The notes beneath the pieces were generated by a model that worked only from the letters and a program-made list of their open reading frames with translations, searched no databases and was not told the DNA's origin. From Symsagittifera roscoffensis (lineage: Eukaryota; Xenacoelomorpha; Acoela; Convolutidae): 64,000 bases of DNA. Below, piece after piece: positions 31,161 to 40,695 of this stretch. Made by a program: the position numbers and the translations under genes. How positions within the stretch are numbered: position 1 is the stretch's first letter; each line of letters opens with the position of its first letter. The stretch lies in contig NC_087065.1 in the NCBI RefSeq assembly GCF_963678635.1, positions 48,238,381 through 48,302,380 on the forward strand, read 5' to 3'.

Positions 31161-34160
31161 CTCGCTCCTCAGTTCCAAGAATCGTTCAACCAAGTGGCCA
31201 GAGCAACAATGGATGAAATCAACCGAACCACTGGACGGACATTGGGTAGGATCGTTCCTTCCCAACGTCGTGATCATTCATCTAATAGCTCGGAGCGAGC
31301 ACCCCACACGGTAGTGTCCTCGGGGACTGCGCATGGCAGAACCTATCAAAAGTCCCGCGTGGTAGACATTAGGAAGAATCTGATGACACGTCACCAGTTC
31401 ACGCAAGTATCTGCGGAGCATCCTCGAGCCTGCCTGAATGACATGAGCTGGAACCCCGCTACAAGCGACCAGGTAATTCCCCCAGGGAGTCGCCACTTGA
31501 TCATAGGAGACAGTTTGGTGAGGGATCTGAATGAGATCTTCGTCTATGGTCAGGCTACCACTCTGTCCTTTGGAGGAGCCTCAGTGGCTCAGGTCATCAA
31601 GATGATGGAATTCCAGAGCGAGGATCACCTGGATACGCTGGTGATAATGCTGGGAACCAACGACGTCTCGAGAGCCCCAGTGACTCCCGAAAGCAAGTGG
31701 GAGCCTCTGCTGGTATGCCTCCTGAATGAACTGAAGGAGAAGTTTAGGCCCAGGTTTGTGGTGCTGTGCACGATACCACAAAACCCGCTGGTGGGCACCA
31801 CAGTGGCAGATTTCATGAATGGCAACGTGACGCGGTGGAACGAAATGATCCGTGATCTGGTGAGAAACAACCCTGGCGAGTTGCGACTTCTGGATCTTGA
31901 AAACACGCTGCGCATGATTGATCACATCGCGCTTACCAGAGATGGAATACATTTCAACACCCAACGAGGAAGACACTGGGTGAATGATGTATTTCAGACG
32001 CAGTTGAGGCAAGTGGAGCAGGAGTCGAGGGCGAACAGTTCTCTGGCTCGGACCAGCTCGACCGGAGGAAGTAGAATAAGGGCAAGCGTGCCCGAATCCC
32101 TCGTCAACCGCCTAGGGCCCTTGGCAATGGAGACGGACGTAGCCGCACCCATCGCTTCGAGCTCAAACGTGAGAGAGAGGCTAGGGACTGCTCCTCCTCC
32201 CAGAACACAACCGCTTGAAAGCCGACTCGGGAGATCAGTGGTTCAGAACAGGAATAACTCCCAGACCGTGTCTAGGAGGAACGATCCGCCCGCCACGGCA
32301 AACCCTGCTTCAGCAGTAGGACCGTCTGCGAGCGCCATGCCAGCGGAGGGAGTTGAACCAGGCAGCCTGCTGCTTTGGAACCAATCAGACCCGAGTCATT
32401 GGGGACAGTGCAAGACGGACATGTCCGCGAGGTTGAACATGAATACCCTGACGTGTCGGGAGGACGCAATGAAAATGATTGGCGGAGAAAGTCCCACAGT
32501 GTCGCGACTATATCGGATACCGGGCGTGGATTGGCTGCTAGCAGAGCAGGAGCAGTTCAGCTCTACAACTACACTCCGGCATGCAGACTTGAATGGGTTG
32601 CCTCAGGACAATAACAAGCATCACAAGATGTACAGGCAGTTTGCTAAACCACACGGTCAGACGCCTGGCGAGTATTCAAGGAACTACCCCCGAACGACCA
32701 CGGTGGATGGAGATGACAGGAGATATGTGAAACTGGAGGCCCCAATAGGCGACGGCCTGTTCCCAGCTTACGATCCCTTAGAGATGAAAGCTGCAAAGTA
32801 TCTGATCGTGGCCAGTTCCGATTATCTCTATACGCCCCGTTCTCTCTTTTGGCCCGACGTGATTTTCTTGACGGCGCCTAAATTGGACTGGGGACAGGCA
32901 ATAGGCATGATGATAAGTGTACGAAGGGTGGTCAGCATGGAGCCGCAGGTGATAGTGGTTGCAGGCTCAAATGATCATCTGCAAAGCAGGGGCTTGTTGT
33001 CACGTCTGACGGATGGGTCGATCCCGAGCAACGAGGTCATAGGGGAGGCGATAATGACATTGCTCTCGGCGATGGCTGAGGTAGAAGCAGCAGCAAGTCA
33101 ACGTTTCACCCAAAATGTGGTGAAGGTGGTCTTTGTGTTGTCACCAGGGTACGCTGCATTGTCAGAACCCCTTCAGTTTGTGTACACAATGGTCACAACG
33201 ATAGCAGAGGGGAGATTCAACGTGATAATTCCTGCCCCGAACAGAGTAGTAGACCCAGACAACTACTACCCGTTCCGATCTGAGCTTCCCGCCGTTTGGG
33301 CTGACATTTCCAATGCCATACAGGGACTCAAAGATTGTAGCACAACTCGGTTGGTGGTAGATGAGGTTCTGGGGTTGGAGCTGTCCAACTTTGCCAGATT
33401 GCTGAAGCTAAGACCAGGGGTGGATGACGATCATCTGTTAGTACAACAGGTGGCTGATGATCTCTGGTTCAGACAGATGGATCATGCCGAGAATGAGCAG
33501 GGCAGGACAGTCAGGAAGAACATGACGTCAGCGGAAGAGGATCTCATGGCAATGGCTTTGCGCACGAAGCCGCATAATAACGTATGGTTGTACTTGTCAC
33601 CAAGGCTGTGCACCTTGGGTGAGGACGCGTTCGAGCATGGGCCGGCAGTGATAAAAGAGATACACGTGTATCTGAAAAACTTGTTTGATGCCCGGGAGTT
33701 AGCTGGGGGCATGATGTTGAAATTGATGCAGGACGTAAACACGATGTCGCTGGACAAGTTCCAAGCTGACGTGCTAGCCACGAGGGCACAGTACGAACGA
33801 TCGGATGCCATCTTGGGTGGAATGGGAGTGGGATGGACGCCATCCTACCTGTCGACGTGCTATCCTAGGGCATCCCGGAACCTGATCGCGAGTTTTGTCA
33901 AGGACATCAAGAAGTTGTCGATTGGCCTGATATTAGCCTTATACGTGACATTTGGTCATGAAAATTTCGTGAAGGGGTCGGCGAATCTCTTCACCCAAGC
34001 GTTGATAGATTTGAGATTGGATGGACTCCTGACTCTGATTGCCATGACCTACGGTCGACTGGGTGATTTGCTTGTGCTGTTGCGTTACCCTGAACAACAC
34101 TACAGGGACCGAGTCGTGAGTTCAATGCACAGTTGGAAACCGCCTCGCTCAGGAAGATGA
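31161..34160 (+). CDS. Downstream ORF segment 2: SGNH/GDSL hydrolase-like protein
   Basis: In frame with segment 1; the first ATG after the TAG is at 31209. Numbering from 31194, an SGNH hydrolase domain spans ~100-275: IIGDSLV with Ser107, the FGGAS glycine block, LGTND with Asn156, and DGIHF with Asp250 and His253. All four family blocks are present, so esterase or acetyl-ester hydrolase activity is plausible. Residues ~280-400 are disordered. A second, degenerate SGNH-like stretch follows (~525-720: LIVASSDYL, VVAGSNDHL) without a clear catalytic His. The C-terminus is helical and unassigned. The stop TGA 34158-34160 overlaps the ATG (34157) of the next ORF as ATGA. Confidence 0.75.
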   Translation, partial: LAPQFQESFNQVARATMDEINRTTGRTLGRIVPSQRRDHSSNSSERAPHTVVSSGTAHGRTYQKSRVVDIRKNLMTRHQFTQVSAEHPRACLNDMSWNPATSDQVIPPGSRHLIIGDSLVRDLNEIFVYGQATTLSFGGASVAQVIKMMEFQSEDHLDTLVIMLGTNDVSRAPVTPESKWEPLLVCLLNELKEKFRPRFVVLCTIPQNPLVGTTVADFMNGNVTRWNEMIRDLVRNNPGELRLLDLENTLRMIDHIALTRDGIHFNTQRGRHWVNDVFQTQLRQVEQESRANSSLARTSSTGGSRIRASVPESLVNRLGPLAMETDVAAPIASSSNVRERLGTAPPPRTQPLESRLGRSVVQNRNNSQTVSRRNDPPATANPASAVGPSASAMPAEGVEPGSLLLWNQSDPSHWGQCKTDMSARLNMNTLTCREDAMKMIGGESPTVSRLYRIPGVDWLLAEQEQFSSTTTLRHADLNGLPQDNNKHHKMYRQFAKPHGQTPGEYSRNYPRTTTVDGDDRRYVKLEAPIGDGLFPAYDPLEMKAAKYLIVASSDYLYTPRSLFWPDVIFLTAPKLDWGQAIGMMISVRRVVSMEPQVIVVAGSNDHLQSRGLLSRLTDGSIPSNEVIGEAIMTLLSAMAEVEAAASQRFTQNVVKVVFVLSPGYAALSEPLQFVYTMVTTIAEGRFNVIIPAPNRVVDPDNYYPFRSELPAVWADISNAIQGLKDCSTTRLVVDEVLGLELSNFARLLKLRPGVDDDHLLVQQVADDLWFRQMDHAENEQGRTVRKNMTSAEEDLMAMALRTKPHNNVWLYLSPRLCTLGEDAFEHGPAVIKEIHVYLKNLFDARELAGGMMLKLMQDVNTMSLDKFQADVLATRAQYERSDAILGGMGVGWTPSYLSTCYPRASRNLIASFVKDIKKLSIGLILALYVTFGHENFVKGSANLFTQALIDLRLDGLLTLIAMTYGRLGDLLVLLRYPEQHYRDRVVSSMHSWKPPRSGR

Positions 34161-36592
34161 AAGACTGGAGGACTCTCCTGCTCCAATATCTCTTGCAACA
34201 AAATAGGAGCGTCACGGGAGAAGATAAGGTGGCGACGGATACGAGTGAGTGCAAGCAATATTGTGGCATGCCCTTGCTGACAGATTTGGCTGTCGTGATG
34301 CGGATCGATCCGTTGGCTCTGATTCACGGACTGCGGGAATTTGTCACGGTGGTGTATGGACCGGTGATGTCTTTCGCGTTCCCGGACGTGCAAGTCAAGG
34401 CATACAGGAATTCTGTGTTGTATGTCAACCTGGTCTCAGTCGTGGACTGTTCCGTGCTGAACTGGGTAGAGCAGAGGGAGTTGAGAGGGCTGGCCAGTGA
34501 CGATAGGCTGTTCGGAAGAATAGCGGAGCCAGGTTGGGTGTTGATGGATTTCAACAACCACTTCAAGTGCCGAATGGGCCGTGAGGAACTTTCTCACATC
34601 CAGTTTAACCCGAAGCTTTGGAATTTGAGACCAGTAGTGAAGGATACAGGAGCGGCTATGGGAGTGCCACTCTTACCAGAGGCCTATGTACACGCTAAAG
34701 AGAACCAGCAAGCGTGGCTTTCTGGGTCCAGGCCGCTGCCGGACCAATGCCCTCGATATCCACCGATAAGGAGGATGTTGTTGGGAGTCACATCTCCCAT
34801 CATTGCCCCTCGCATCGGAGCAGCTCGCGACGCAGAGAAGAGAATGTTGAAGTGGAGTGAAGGGATGGAGCCGCGCTTCATCGGCTGGAATGTTGCAGCC
34901 GCGCACACGTTTGACTTCTCATTTCCTGATTCTTGGAGTAGGAAAAAGATCAAGGCACTACCTTCCAGGAGACCAGAGGTCTCGGCCGAAATGTGGAAGG
35001 AAGTGTATTCTCCCACAGATGATTTGTCAAGACTGAAGTGGTCGGGAGAAGTGAAAGTAGTGATGCTGGAAGTGGCAAAGGAGAGCAGAGGAGGCTCATA
35101 CATAACGATAGAGGATCTGGCACCACATGGCGAGGAGTCCGTAGAATTCCTGGTGAACGATGAATTGTTTTATCACGCAGGAGACATGACCGTACCGGCT
35201 CGGCCGGACTCGGGCATAGACTCACGACAAGGACCTTCAGGACCCAGGCCGAAACCTGATGCAGGTGATGATGAATTGATGGATCAGGACGATGACGATA
35301 AATACATCGAAGGAAAGACGGGAAAACCGGGTGAGACGGATCTAGGAGCGTTGGAGAGAGACTTGCTAGAATACCGCTTTAGTGAAGACAACGATGGGGA
35401 AGTCGATGGGAATCTGTTGCTAATGACGCCATCGTCTTTCATGTCCCCTACAACGGAGGCGTCGGCCGACTTATCCCCGATGGACCCAATAAGCCAGGCG
35501 AGAGAATGCCGAAGCAGGGATCCGCAGAGATTGCTCCATGAGTCACCGAGGAGGAGAAAAATTGAAGAATCAATGAGGGTATCCTTCCTGAGCACGCTGC
35601 CGGAAGAGGAATGGGAGAGATATCAAAGTGAGTTGGAAGGCAAGACAGGGGCAACCTGGAGCCGAGTGAATTTCATGGAAAGATCATGGGACGTGATAAG
35701 GCGATATGGGACGCAGTCCATAATGAAGGTGGGATTGAACCAACCCATCATGCGTGAGGTCCTGGAGAAAATAGTGAACTCCATGGAGTCGGATGTTCTG
35801 ACCGAGTCAGTTACAGAAGACAGTGCCGATGATCAGCAAATCGCAAAGAAATTACCTGTCAGACGAGCCAGGAAGGGGCTGAAGCGACTAAAAGGGAAAA
35901 CAGGAAGTCGAGCCATGAACCTGAGAGTGGTGAAGTCGAGAGCCAGCGCAGTGGTGACCTCTTTAACGAGCGCAGGTCGTTCAGGCGAGAGCGGGCAAGG
36001 AGATGGTGCAACACTGACGGGGGGAGAAAAAGAGAATCTGATACCCCCTATGCTCTTGGCAGGTCTGACCACGACTGCCGTAAGATCAAAGAAAACAGCA
36101 CGAACCCTGGCAGACACTAAATTAGAGATGGAGATCATCAGTCAATGTGGATCTGGAGGACTTGAAGATTACAGGCCCTCGCGGACCAACATGGCCATGT
36201 TGAAACTGGAAGGACAACTCGACGTGGTCGATTACAGTCGAGTCACTGTGCCGGAATCGGTCCACATGGGAGATCCAGCAGGGGGTTATGTGGAGATGTT
36301 GAAAGCGAGAAACTCCGCGAGAGGGCACCTGATGGCTTGGAGCGAGAAGCGAGCCATGCAGGAATATCTGAAAGAGCTTATGGAGAATTCAAACTTAAAT
36401 CGGAAAGAATACGGCACGGTAATGTCCTCTGAAGCGAACGAAATCGGATTAGAAAAACTACTAGAAATTTCTTGGAGGGCGGCCCTCCAGAGATACTTCG
36501 ACGAGTCGATGCATGCACCTGCTACGGTGGCAGCATACCTGGTTCATCCTTGCATGAAAAATGATCTGCAAGTACGATGGGTTGGTGCTTGA
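34157..36592 (+). CDS. Downstream ORF 3 (about 811 aa, unknown)
   Basis: The ATG at 34157 overlaps the previous stop (ATGA); the frame itself is open from 34094. The N-terminal ~330 residues look globular (many W, F, conserved-looking CRMGREEL). Residues ~360-420 are acidic and disordered (DDELMDQDDDDKY). Residues ~560-640 are very basic (RRARKGLKRLKGKTG), and the end is helical. I recognise no family. It ends at TGA 36590-36592, which shares its A with an ATG (36592) of the next ORF. Whether this is a separate protein or was once continuous with the SGNH ORF cannot be settled from one copy. Confidence 0.65.
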   Translation: MKDWRTLLLQYLLQQNRSVTGEDKVATDTSECKQYCGMPLLTDLAVVMRIDPLALIHGLREFVTVVYGPVMSFAFPDVQVKAYRNSVLYVNLVSVVDCSVLNWVEQRELRGLASDDRLFGRIAEPGWVLMDFNNHFKCRMGREELSHIQFNPKLWNLRPVVKDTGAAMGVPLLPEAYVHAKENQQAWLSGSRPLPDQCPRYPPIRRMLLGVTSPIIAPRIGAARDAEKRMLKWSEGMEPRFIGWNVAAAHTFDFSFPDSWSRKKIKALPSRRPEVSAEMWKEVYSPTDDLSRLKWSGEVKVVMLEVAKESRGGSYITIEDLAPHGEESVEFLVNDELFYHAGDMTVPARPDSGIDSRQGPSGPRPKPDAGDDELMDQDDDDKYIEGKTGKPGETDLGALERDLLEYRFSEDNDGEVDGNLLLMTPSSFMSPTTEASADLSPMDPISQARECRSRDPQRLLHESPRRRKIEESMRVSFLSTLPEEEWERYQSELEGKTGATWSRVNFMERSWDVIRRYGTQSIMKVGLNQPIMREVLEKIVNSMESDVLTESVTEDSADDQQIAKKLPVRRARKGLKRLKGKTGSRAMNLRVVKSRASAVVTSLTSAGRSGESGQGDGATLTGGEKENLIPPMLLAGLTTTAVRSKKTARTLADTKLEMEIISQCGSGGLEDYRPSRTNMAMLKLEGQLDVVDYSRVTVPESVHMGDPAGGYVEMLKARNSARGHLMAWSEKRAMQEYLKELMENSNLNRKEYGTVMSSEANEIGLEKLLEISWRAALQRYFDESMHAPATVAAYLVHPCMKNDLQVRWVGA

Positions 36593-37500
36593 TGGGCATC
36601 AAGAGCGCGGAATATGAAGCCAGTAATGATTCGAAATCACGGGAACAGGAGCTGGAGTTGATGGAAGCTCTGCGAGCGTTGATTTCAAAAGACGATTCTG
36701 CGATAGCATGGGCTAAGCGTAAGGATGCCCTTTGCTTTGTCAGGTTCGTGGGGGATCGTATCCCCACTCCTGTTTTGGGAGAATGTATAAAGATCGTTCG
36801 GCAAAAGGGAGTTGATTGCGAAAGGAACTTCCTTAGGGCACTCCTGGAACTATATCAGGATATGCCGTTGACTATACCAAATAAGGAGTCGAATGACATG
36901 GAGAGCTATCGCAAGTTGGAAGAGGTGAGAAGATATTCCAACAAACAATTGAAAGTGAGCCGGGAGTTGATAGAAGCAGTCAAGGGACAAAAAGACTTTG
37001 CAACATTAGGGAGACTGAAGTCGTTCCAATATGTGTCTGGCATACCGGGGATGGCGTATAATCCCTTCGTGAATGAAGAAGCCAGGGAAGCGTACTTCGA
37101 CTATGAGCAAGTCATAGTACTCAATTTCTGGGTTGAACGGATTAAAGAAACTGGAATGCTGATGGTGGAACAACCCAAGCTGGGAATTATCTTGGAAGAA
37201 CGAGTGGTCGAACCCTCGGTTCCCGAGCTAAAGGGGCAAGTGAGTTTTGATTGTGGTTCTTGGGACGGTCCCTTGAAAACCAGTCTAGTAACGATGTGGG
37301 AACTCATGAAGCCTTCTTGGTGCCCTCATCCTAACGCCGGTTTAATCTGGGACATGACGGCGGATGTCACGTTAGACCTGGATGATGACGCGAGTCTACA
37401 TGATCTGGCCATGATACACCATCTGCTGGCCATGAGGTTGACGAAGCAGAAGAGCAACCCATCCACGGAGCTGTCCGAGGAAGGTCCATCGAGCAACTGA
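36577..37500 (+). CDS. Downstream ORF 4, first segment (307 aa, unknown, ends at in-frame TGA)
   Basis: ATG at 36577, or at 36592 in the TGATG overlap with the previous stop. The product is mixed alpha/beta-looking with many charged helices and no recognised domain. It stops at TGA 37498-37500 and the frame continues for another 514 codons, so a tryptophan-to-stop change is a simple explanation. Confidence 0.6.
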   Translation: MGWCLMGIKSAEYEASNDSKSREQELELMEALRALISKDDSAIAWAKRKDALCFVRFVGDRIPTPVLGECIKIVRQKGVDCERNFLRALLELYQDMPLTIPNKESNDMESYRKLEEVRRYSNKQLKVSRELIEAVKGQKDFATLGRLKSFQYVSGIPGMAYNPFVNEEAREAYFDYEQVIVLNFWVERIKETGMLMVEQPKLGIILEERVVEPSVPELKGQVSFDCGSWDGPLKTSLVTMWELMKPSWCPHPNAGLIWDMTADVTLDLDDDASLHDLAMIHHLLAMRLTKQKSNPSTELSEEGPSSN

Positions 37501-39045
37501 TTGAAGCAAGGCACATGCTTGGCTCAACATAGTGGGATGGAAGGACATGTTTGCAACTTGGGACACTGCCTGGTTACGCTGAGCGAGCAGCATCGGCAAC
37601 TGGCACGATTGTACGGAAGATTGAGCATGTCGGATAAGAGTGGTATGGAGTTGGTCGCGGATTGTCATGGGGTGACGGATGTAAACTTGATCACAGCCTT
37701 GGGATTTTGTAGCATGACGAGTTCGATAGAATCGCTTGAGCGCCTGGAGCGTGCCCATGAGCTAGTGACGTCCCTCAGCGTGGAAGTATTCCCTGGAGCA
37801 TTGCAGACGGAGCAGAAGATCGGAGGCTGGAGAGAAGCTCTGGAGAACGAGATGAATCTGAAAGATAGTGAGGCCTATCATAAACCTACTGGTTCAAAGT
37901 ATCTGGTGGGTCCTTGCTCCGCACCATATTGCAGTAGTAGATATCCTACACACATGGTGGTGATGGATGCGAGGACACAGCAGGTGTTGATTGACCAACT
38001 TTTCTCTGTGCCAAAGTGCGTAAGGTTGGCCAGAATGTCGGAGAGGTCATATGATTTGTTGGCAAAGATCTTTCGGGCAGTCCCGAAGAGATCTGAAGGC
38101 GAGTTACAAGACGTAGTGGGTGAAGAGTTTCTGAGATTAAAAGAAGGCAATGTGAGTGAGTTCCAGAAACAGAAAGCGAGTGGAGCGTTACCCACTGAAT
38201 TCCCCACCATAGAAGAGAAAGACGACTTACACAGAATTCTGATGGAGGTGGAACCGTTGCTGGGAGCCTCAGGGTATCGGACCCGAAGGAACATAGTGAG
38301 AACCCATGGGGAGTATCCTTGCCACTGCTTGGCGCAGACGTTGTGGTACCCCAAACGCGGGAATCTGATGCTAGTATGGGACGTGGAGGAGTTGTACTCT
38401 ACGGGATTGGCCGATCAGAATCAACAGGTGTCAATCGTGGTGGTTAGTGCCATTCTGGCAGTGAGATGGCTGGAGGCTAACGCGGACACGAGTGAACAGG
38501 AGACGGCCGTGCCGACTCCTGAGCAGCTGAGCAACGTGAAGATGAGTCGTGAATTGGATCTTTTCAGAACCACCTGCAAGGTTCTGAGAATACCTAAAGC
38601 CATTGAAAGAATATGGTCAAGGCAAAGATTGATGCCTTGGTTCCGTGCAGTGATGACATCATGGATGTATGAACGTGCGAAGCGTCACATGTCGAGGAAC
38701 ACGGAAGCCTATCAATCTTTCCAGTTAGATATAGGACCAGGAGCCTATAAGAGAGCATTCCTGACGCACAGAAACGCGGTCACCACGGCGGTGAAGCGGG
38801 TAGCTGGAGCGCCTTGTGTAACTGAAGATGAGAAGAAAGAGGTCTTAAGAGCTGACCTAGAACGAAATGTGAGCCTATGTCTTCACAACAGCTTTTGCAG
38901 GAACCGGGAGCAAAAGGTTAATGTTAACAAACCGAGGCTGTTGGAACAGGAGAGTTGGGGCACGGCCCGCAACTCCATGGACATGTTGAAGAAAGTCCTG
39001 GAAGACAGCGAAGTTGAAGATCAGGATGGAGAAGCGATGGAGTGA
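37501..39045 (+). CDS. Downstream ORF 4, second segment (514 aa, unknown)
   Basis: Same frame as the previous segment after the TGA; the first ATG is at 37537. Contains several Cys/His pairs (HSGMEGHVCNLGHC; GPCSAPYC; YPCHCLAQ) that might bind metal, though none fits a standard finger. No transmembrane segment or signal peptide, so it is not an obvious envelope protein. It ends at TGA 39043-39045 and is the last ORF before the 3' LTR. Confidence 0.6.
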   Translation: MKQGTCLAQHSGMEGHVCNLGHCLVTLSEQHRQLARLYGRLSMSDKSGMELVADCHGVTDVNLITALGFCSMTSSIESLERLERAHELVTSLSVEVFPGALQTEQKIGGWREALENEMNLKDSEAYHKPTGSKYLVGPCSAPYCSSRYPTHMVVMDARTQQVLIDQLFSVPKCVRLARMSERSYDLLAKIFRAVPKRSEGELQDVVGEEFLRLKEGNVSEFQKQKASGALPTEFPTIEEKDDLHRILMEVEPLLGASGYRTRRNIVRTHGEYPCHCLAQTLWYPKRGNLMLVWDVEELYSTGLADQNQQVSIVVVSAILAVRWLEANADTSEQETAVPTPEQLSNVKMSRELDLFRTTCKVLRIPKAIERIWSRQRLMPWFRAVMTSWMYERAKRHMSRNTEAYQSFQLDIGPGAYKRAFLTHRNAVTTAVKRVAGAPCVTEDEKKEVLRADLERNVSLCLHNSFCRNREQKVNVNKPRLLEQESWGTARNSMDMLKKVLEDSEVEDQDGEAME

Positions 39046-39812
39046 AGATTATGAACGAAGAGAACAAGTGAAGACGTGAACAAAGAAGAGAAGAGAAAGA
39101 GAAAAAACTTGATTGTCTTTGTGTGTTAAAACTTGAACCAATCAACCAAGTTTTGATTATTGAACTTGTTAAACTTTTTGTTTTGATCTAGTTTGGTCAG
39201 ACCAAACTACAGTGTTGCAATTGCTAAAATTGTTGAAATTGTTGATTTTAGTTATGACTATTTATGTATATATATAGAACATAGGTGAGTATTTTTACCT
39301 ATTTAAACACGATTGAAGTTTTTAACCTGTGTAAGACACAATTTCACTGTGTGGCGACATGGTAAGTTTGAGTAAACTCGCTCGAGAAGGGTGGGTAACT
39401 CAATAACTTTCCTAGCCACAGAGTTTCTTAGTTTTAATATTGAAAGGACTGCATAAATAACTGATTATACTTGGTGAGTAATGTTAAGTTAATTTTAACG
39501 GGTGCGTGGCCGTGCCACGTCCCACTTTTTAATCACAAAGAGCAAAAAAAAGTTTTATGGCAAGACGACGTAAGTAGTCAGAAAATTTTATCTAGGACAC
39601 TCCTCATGGTGCAAATTTTGTGAAAATGTTGAAAGGCAGTGAAATGTAGTACGATGCCATTTGTGAACCCGTAGTGAGTTGAGGTGGAGTAGATAAATTT
39701 CAGTTTCTTATGCAATTTGTAAGATTGATTACAGAGAAGCGGAACACTACTTGACGATAACCCGGTGTTATGCGATCAATAGGGACATTGATGGGGACTT
39801 GTCCGGGGAGTA
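39046..39812 (+). other. 3' untranslated region of the giant element
   Basis: No gene. A nearly pure purine tract lies at 39049-39107. A perfect 10-base inverted repeat with one spacer base (tagtttggtc a gaccaaacta) is at 39189-39209. The end carries the polypurine-type motif adjoining the LTR. Confidence 0.6.
39799..39812 (+). other. Polypurine tract before the 3' LTR
   Basis: TTGTCCGGGGAGTA ends directly at the TG of the 3' LTR. A G-rich purine run there is expected as the primer for plus-strand DNA synthesis. The same core recurs inside pol at 26588, 26671, 26711, 26753 and 29201. Confidence 0.6.
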
Positions 39813-40695
39813 TGTGTCATTCTGCCAGATGGCACAGCGCAACCTTCCGGCGACACGAGAAAAAACGAATAAAGGCCTTACTAACGAAAAAGTATTGCGA
39901 AGGAGGGTAGGAATATTCTAGAATTTTTATTTTCAAAATTTCGATTGAAAAGTGAATATTTCTGAGAAATACAAAAAGACGGCCATTTTGACGAAAAACG
40001 ACGAAAAAGCAGAACAACGCCAAATAGTGTGAAAAACGGTCGCGCAAGAGACGAGAAATACAAAGCCTCTTATCGTGGCAACAAAGCATAATAAGACCCA
40101 TATCAGCGGATATTAGTGGAGAAGGAAGCTTCAGTGGGGAAGGAATATACCACGGAACCCTCCCGGGACACAAATTGGAAGAGATAAGAACGTTATCGCA
40201 GGAATATCACGGGAGCAAAGGCTTGGTCCCCCAGAGACTGTTTTATGTGAAGGGACTGTATAAAACTGACTGTATAGCTACTTGGATGTCGTGAAACTTT
40301 AAATTAACACCGGTATAGTTTGATATTTTAGAATATGAGTAGCTAGAAAGAGGAAAGGGTCAATCCATCTCCAATGGATTTAATATAGAACTGTCACACA
40401 AAAACATATTAAAATAGGTTGTTCGAGCCGTGTTTTTAATGGCAATCACGTAGTCTGAGGATCCGAGACTCAGCTATGTGGTTGTGTTCGCATGTAAACG
40501 AAAGCTGATCAAAAGTCGTTTGACTGATGGCCTAAAAATAGTAACTTTTTACTTAGCCCTAAACAGACCAGAAAATCAACTGGCAAGGTCAAGACGGTGA
40601 AAAACGAGTAGGAGTAAGGTAACTGACGCCTGCCAGTCTTTAATAGGTACTTTTTCTACGCTCCGTCGCTGTGTAGTATTTGAGCGAATGTTCCA
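39813..40695 (+). repeat. 3' LTR of the giant retroelement
   Basis: 883 bp, TG...CA ends, same orientation as the 5' LTR. It differs from it at about two dozen sites and by a 12-base insertion (tgactgatggcc near 40521). TATAAAA is at 40259-40265. Confidence 0.93.

Larger units (their letters stand above)
16360..40695 (+). mobile_element. Giant (24.3 kb) Ty3/gypsy-type LTR retroelement
   Basis: Two direct repeats, 16360-17229 and 39813-40695, start TGTG and end CA. They differ at about two dozen positions plus one 12-base indel, so they are LTRs of one fairly young insertion. Between them on the plus strand lie, in order: a 3.1 kb non-coding leader, a small ORF, gag, protease, RT, RNase H, integrase with a macro-like extension, and about 8.7 kb of further ORFs. 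The protease-RT-RNase H-integrase order and the motifs are those of Metaviridae (Ty3/gypsy). The length is two to four times that of usual family members. The flanking 5-mers (tcttt before, tttgt after) do not match, so there is no perfect target duplication. Stops in gag, pol and the downstream block, and a frame break in integrase, indicate a defective copy. Confidence 0.93.

Noticed and set aside
20756..38354. Many long minus-strand frames opposite gag, pol and the cargo ORFs
   Set aside because: They are shadows of GC-balanced coding sequence on the plus strand, without motifs or consistent starts.
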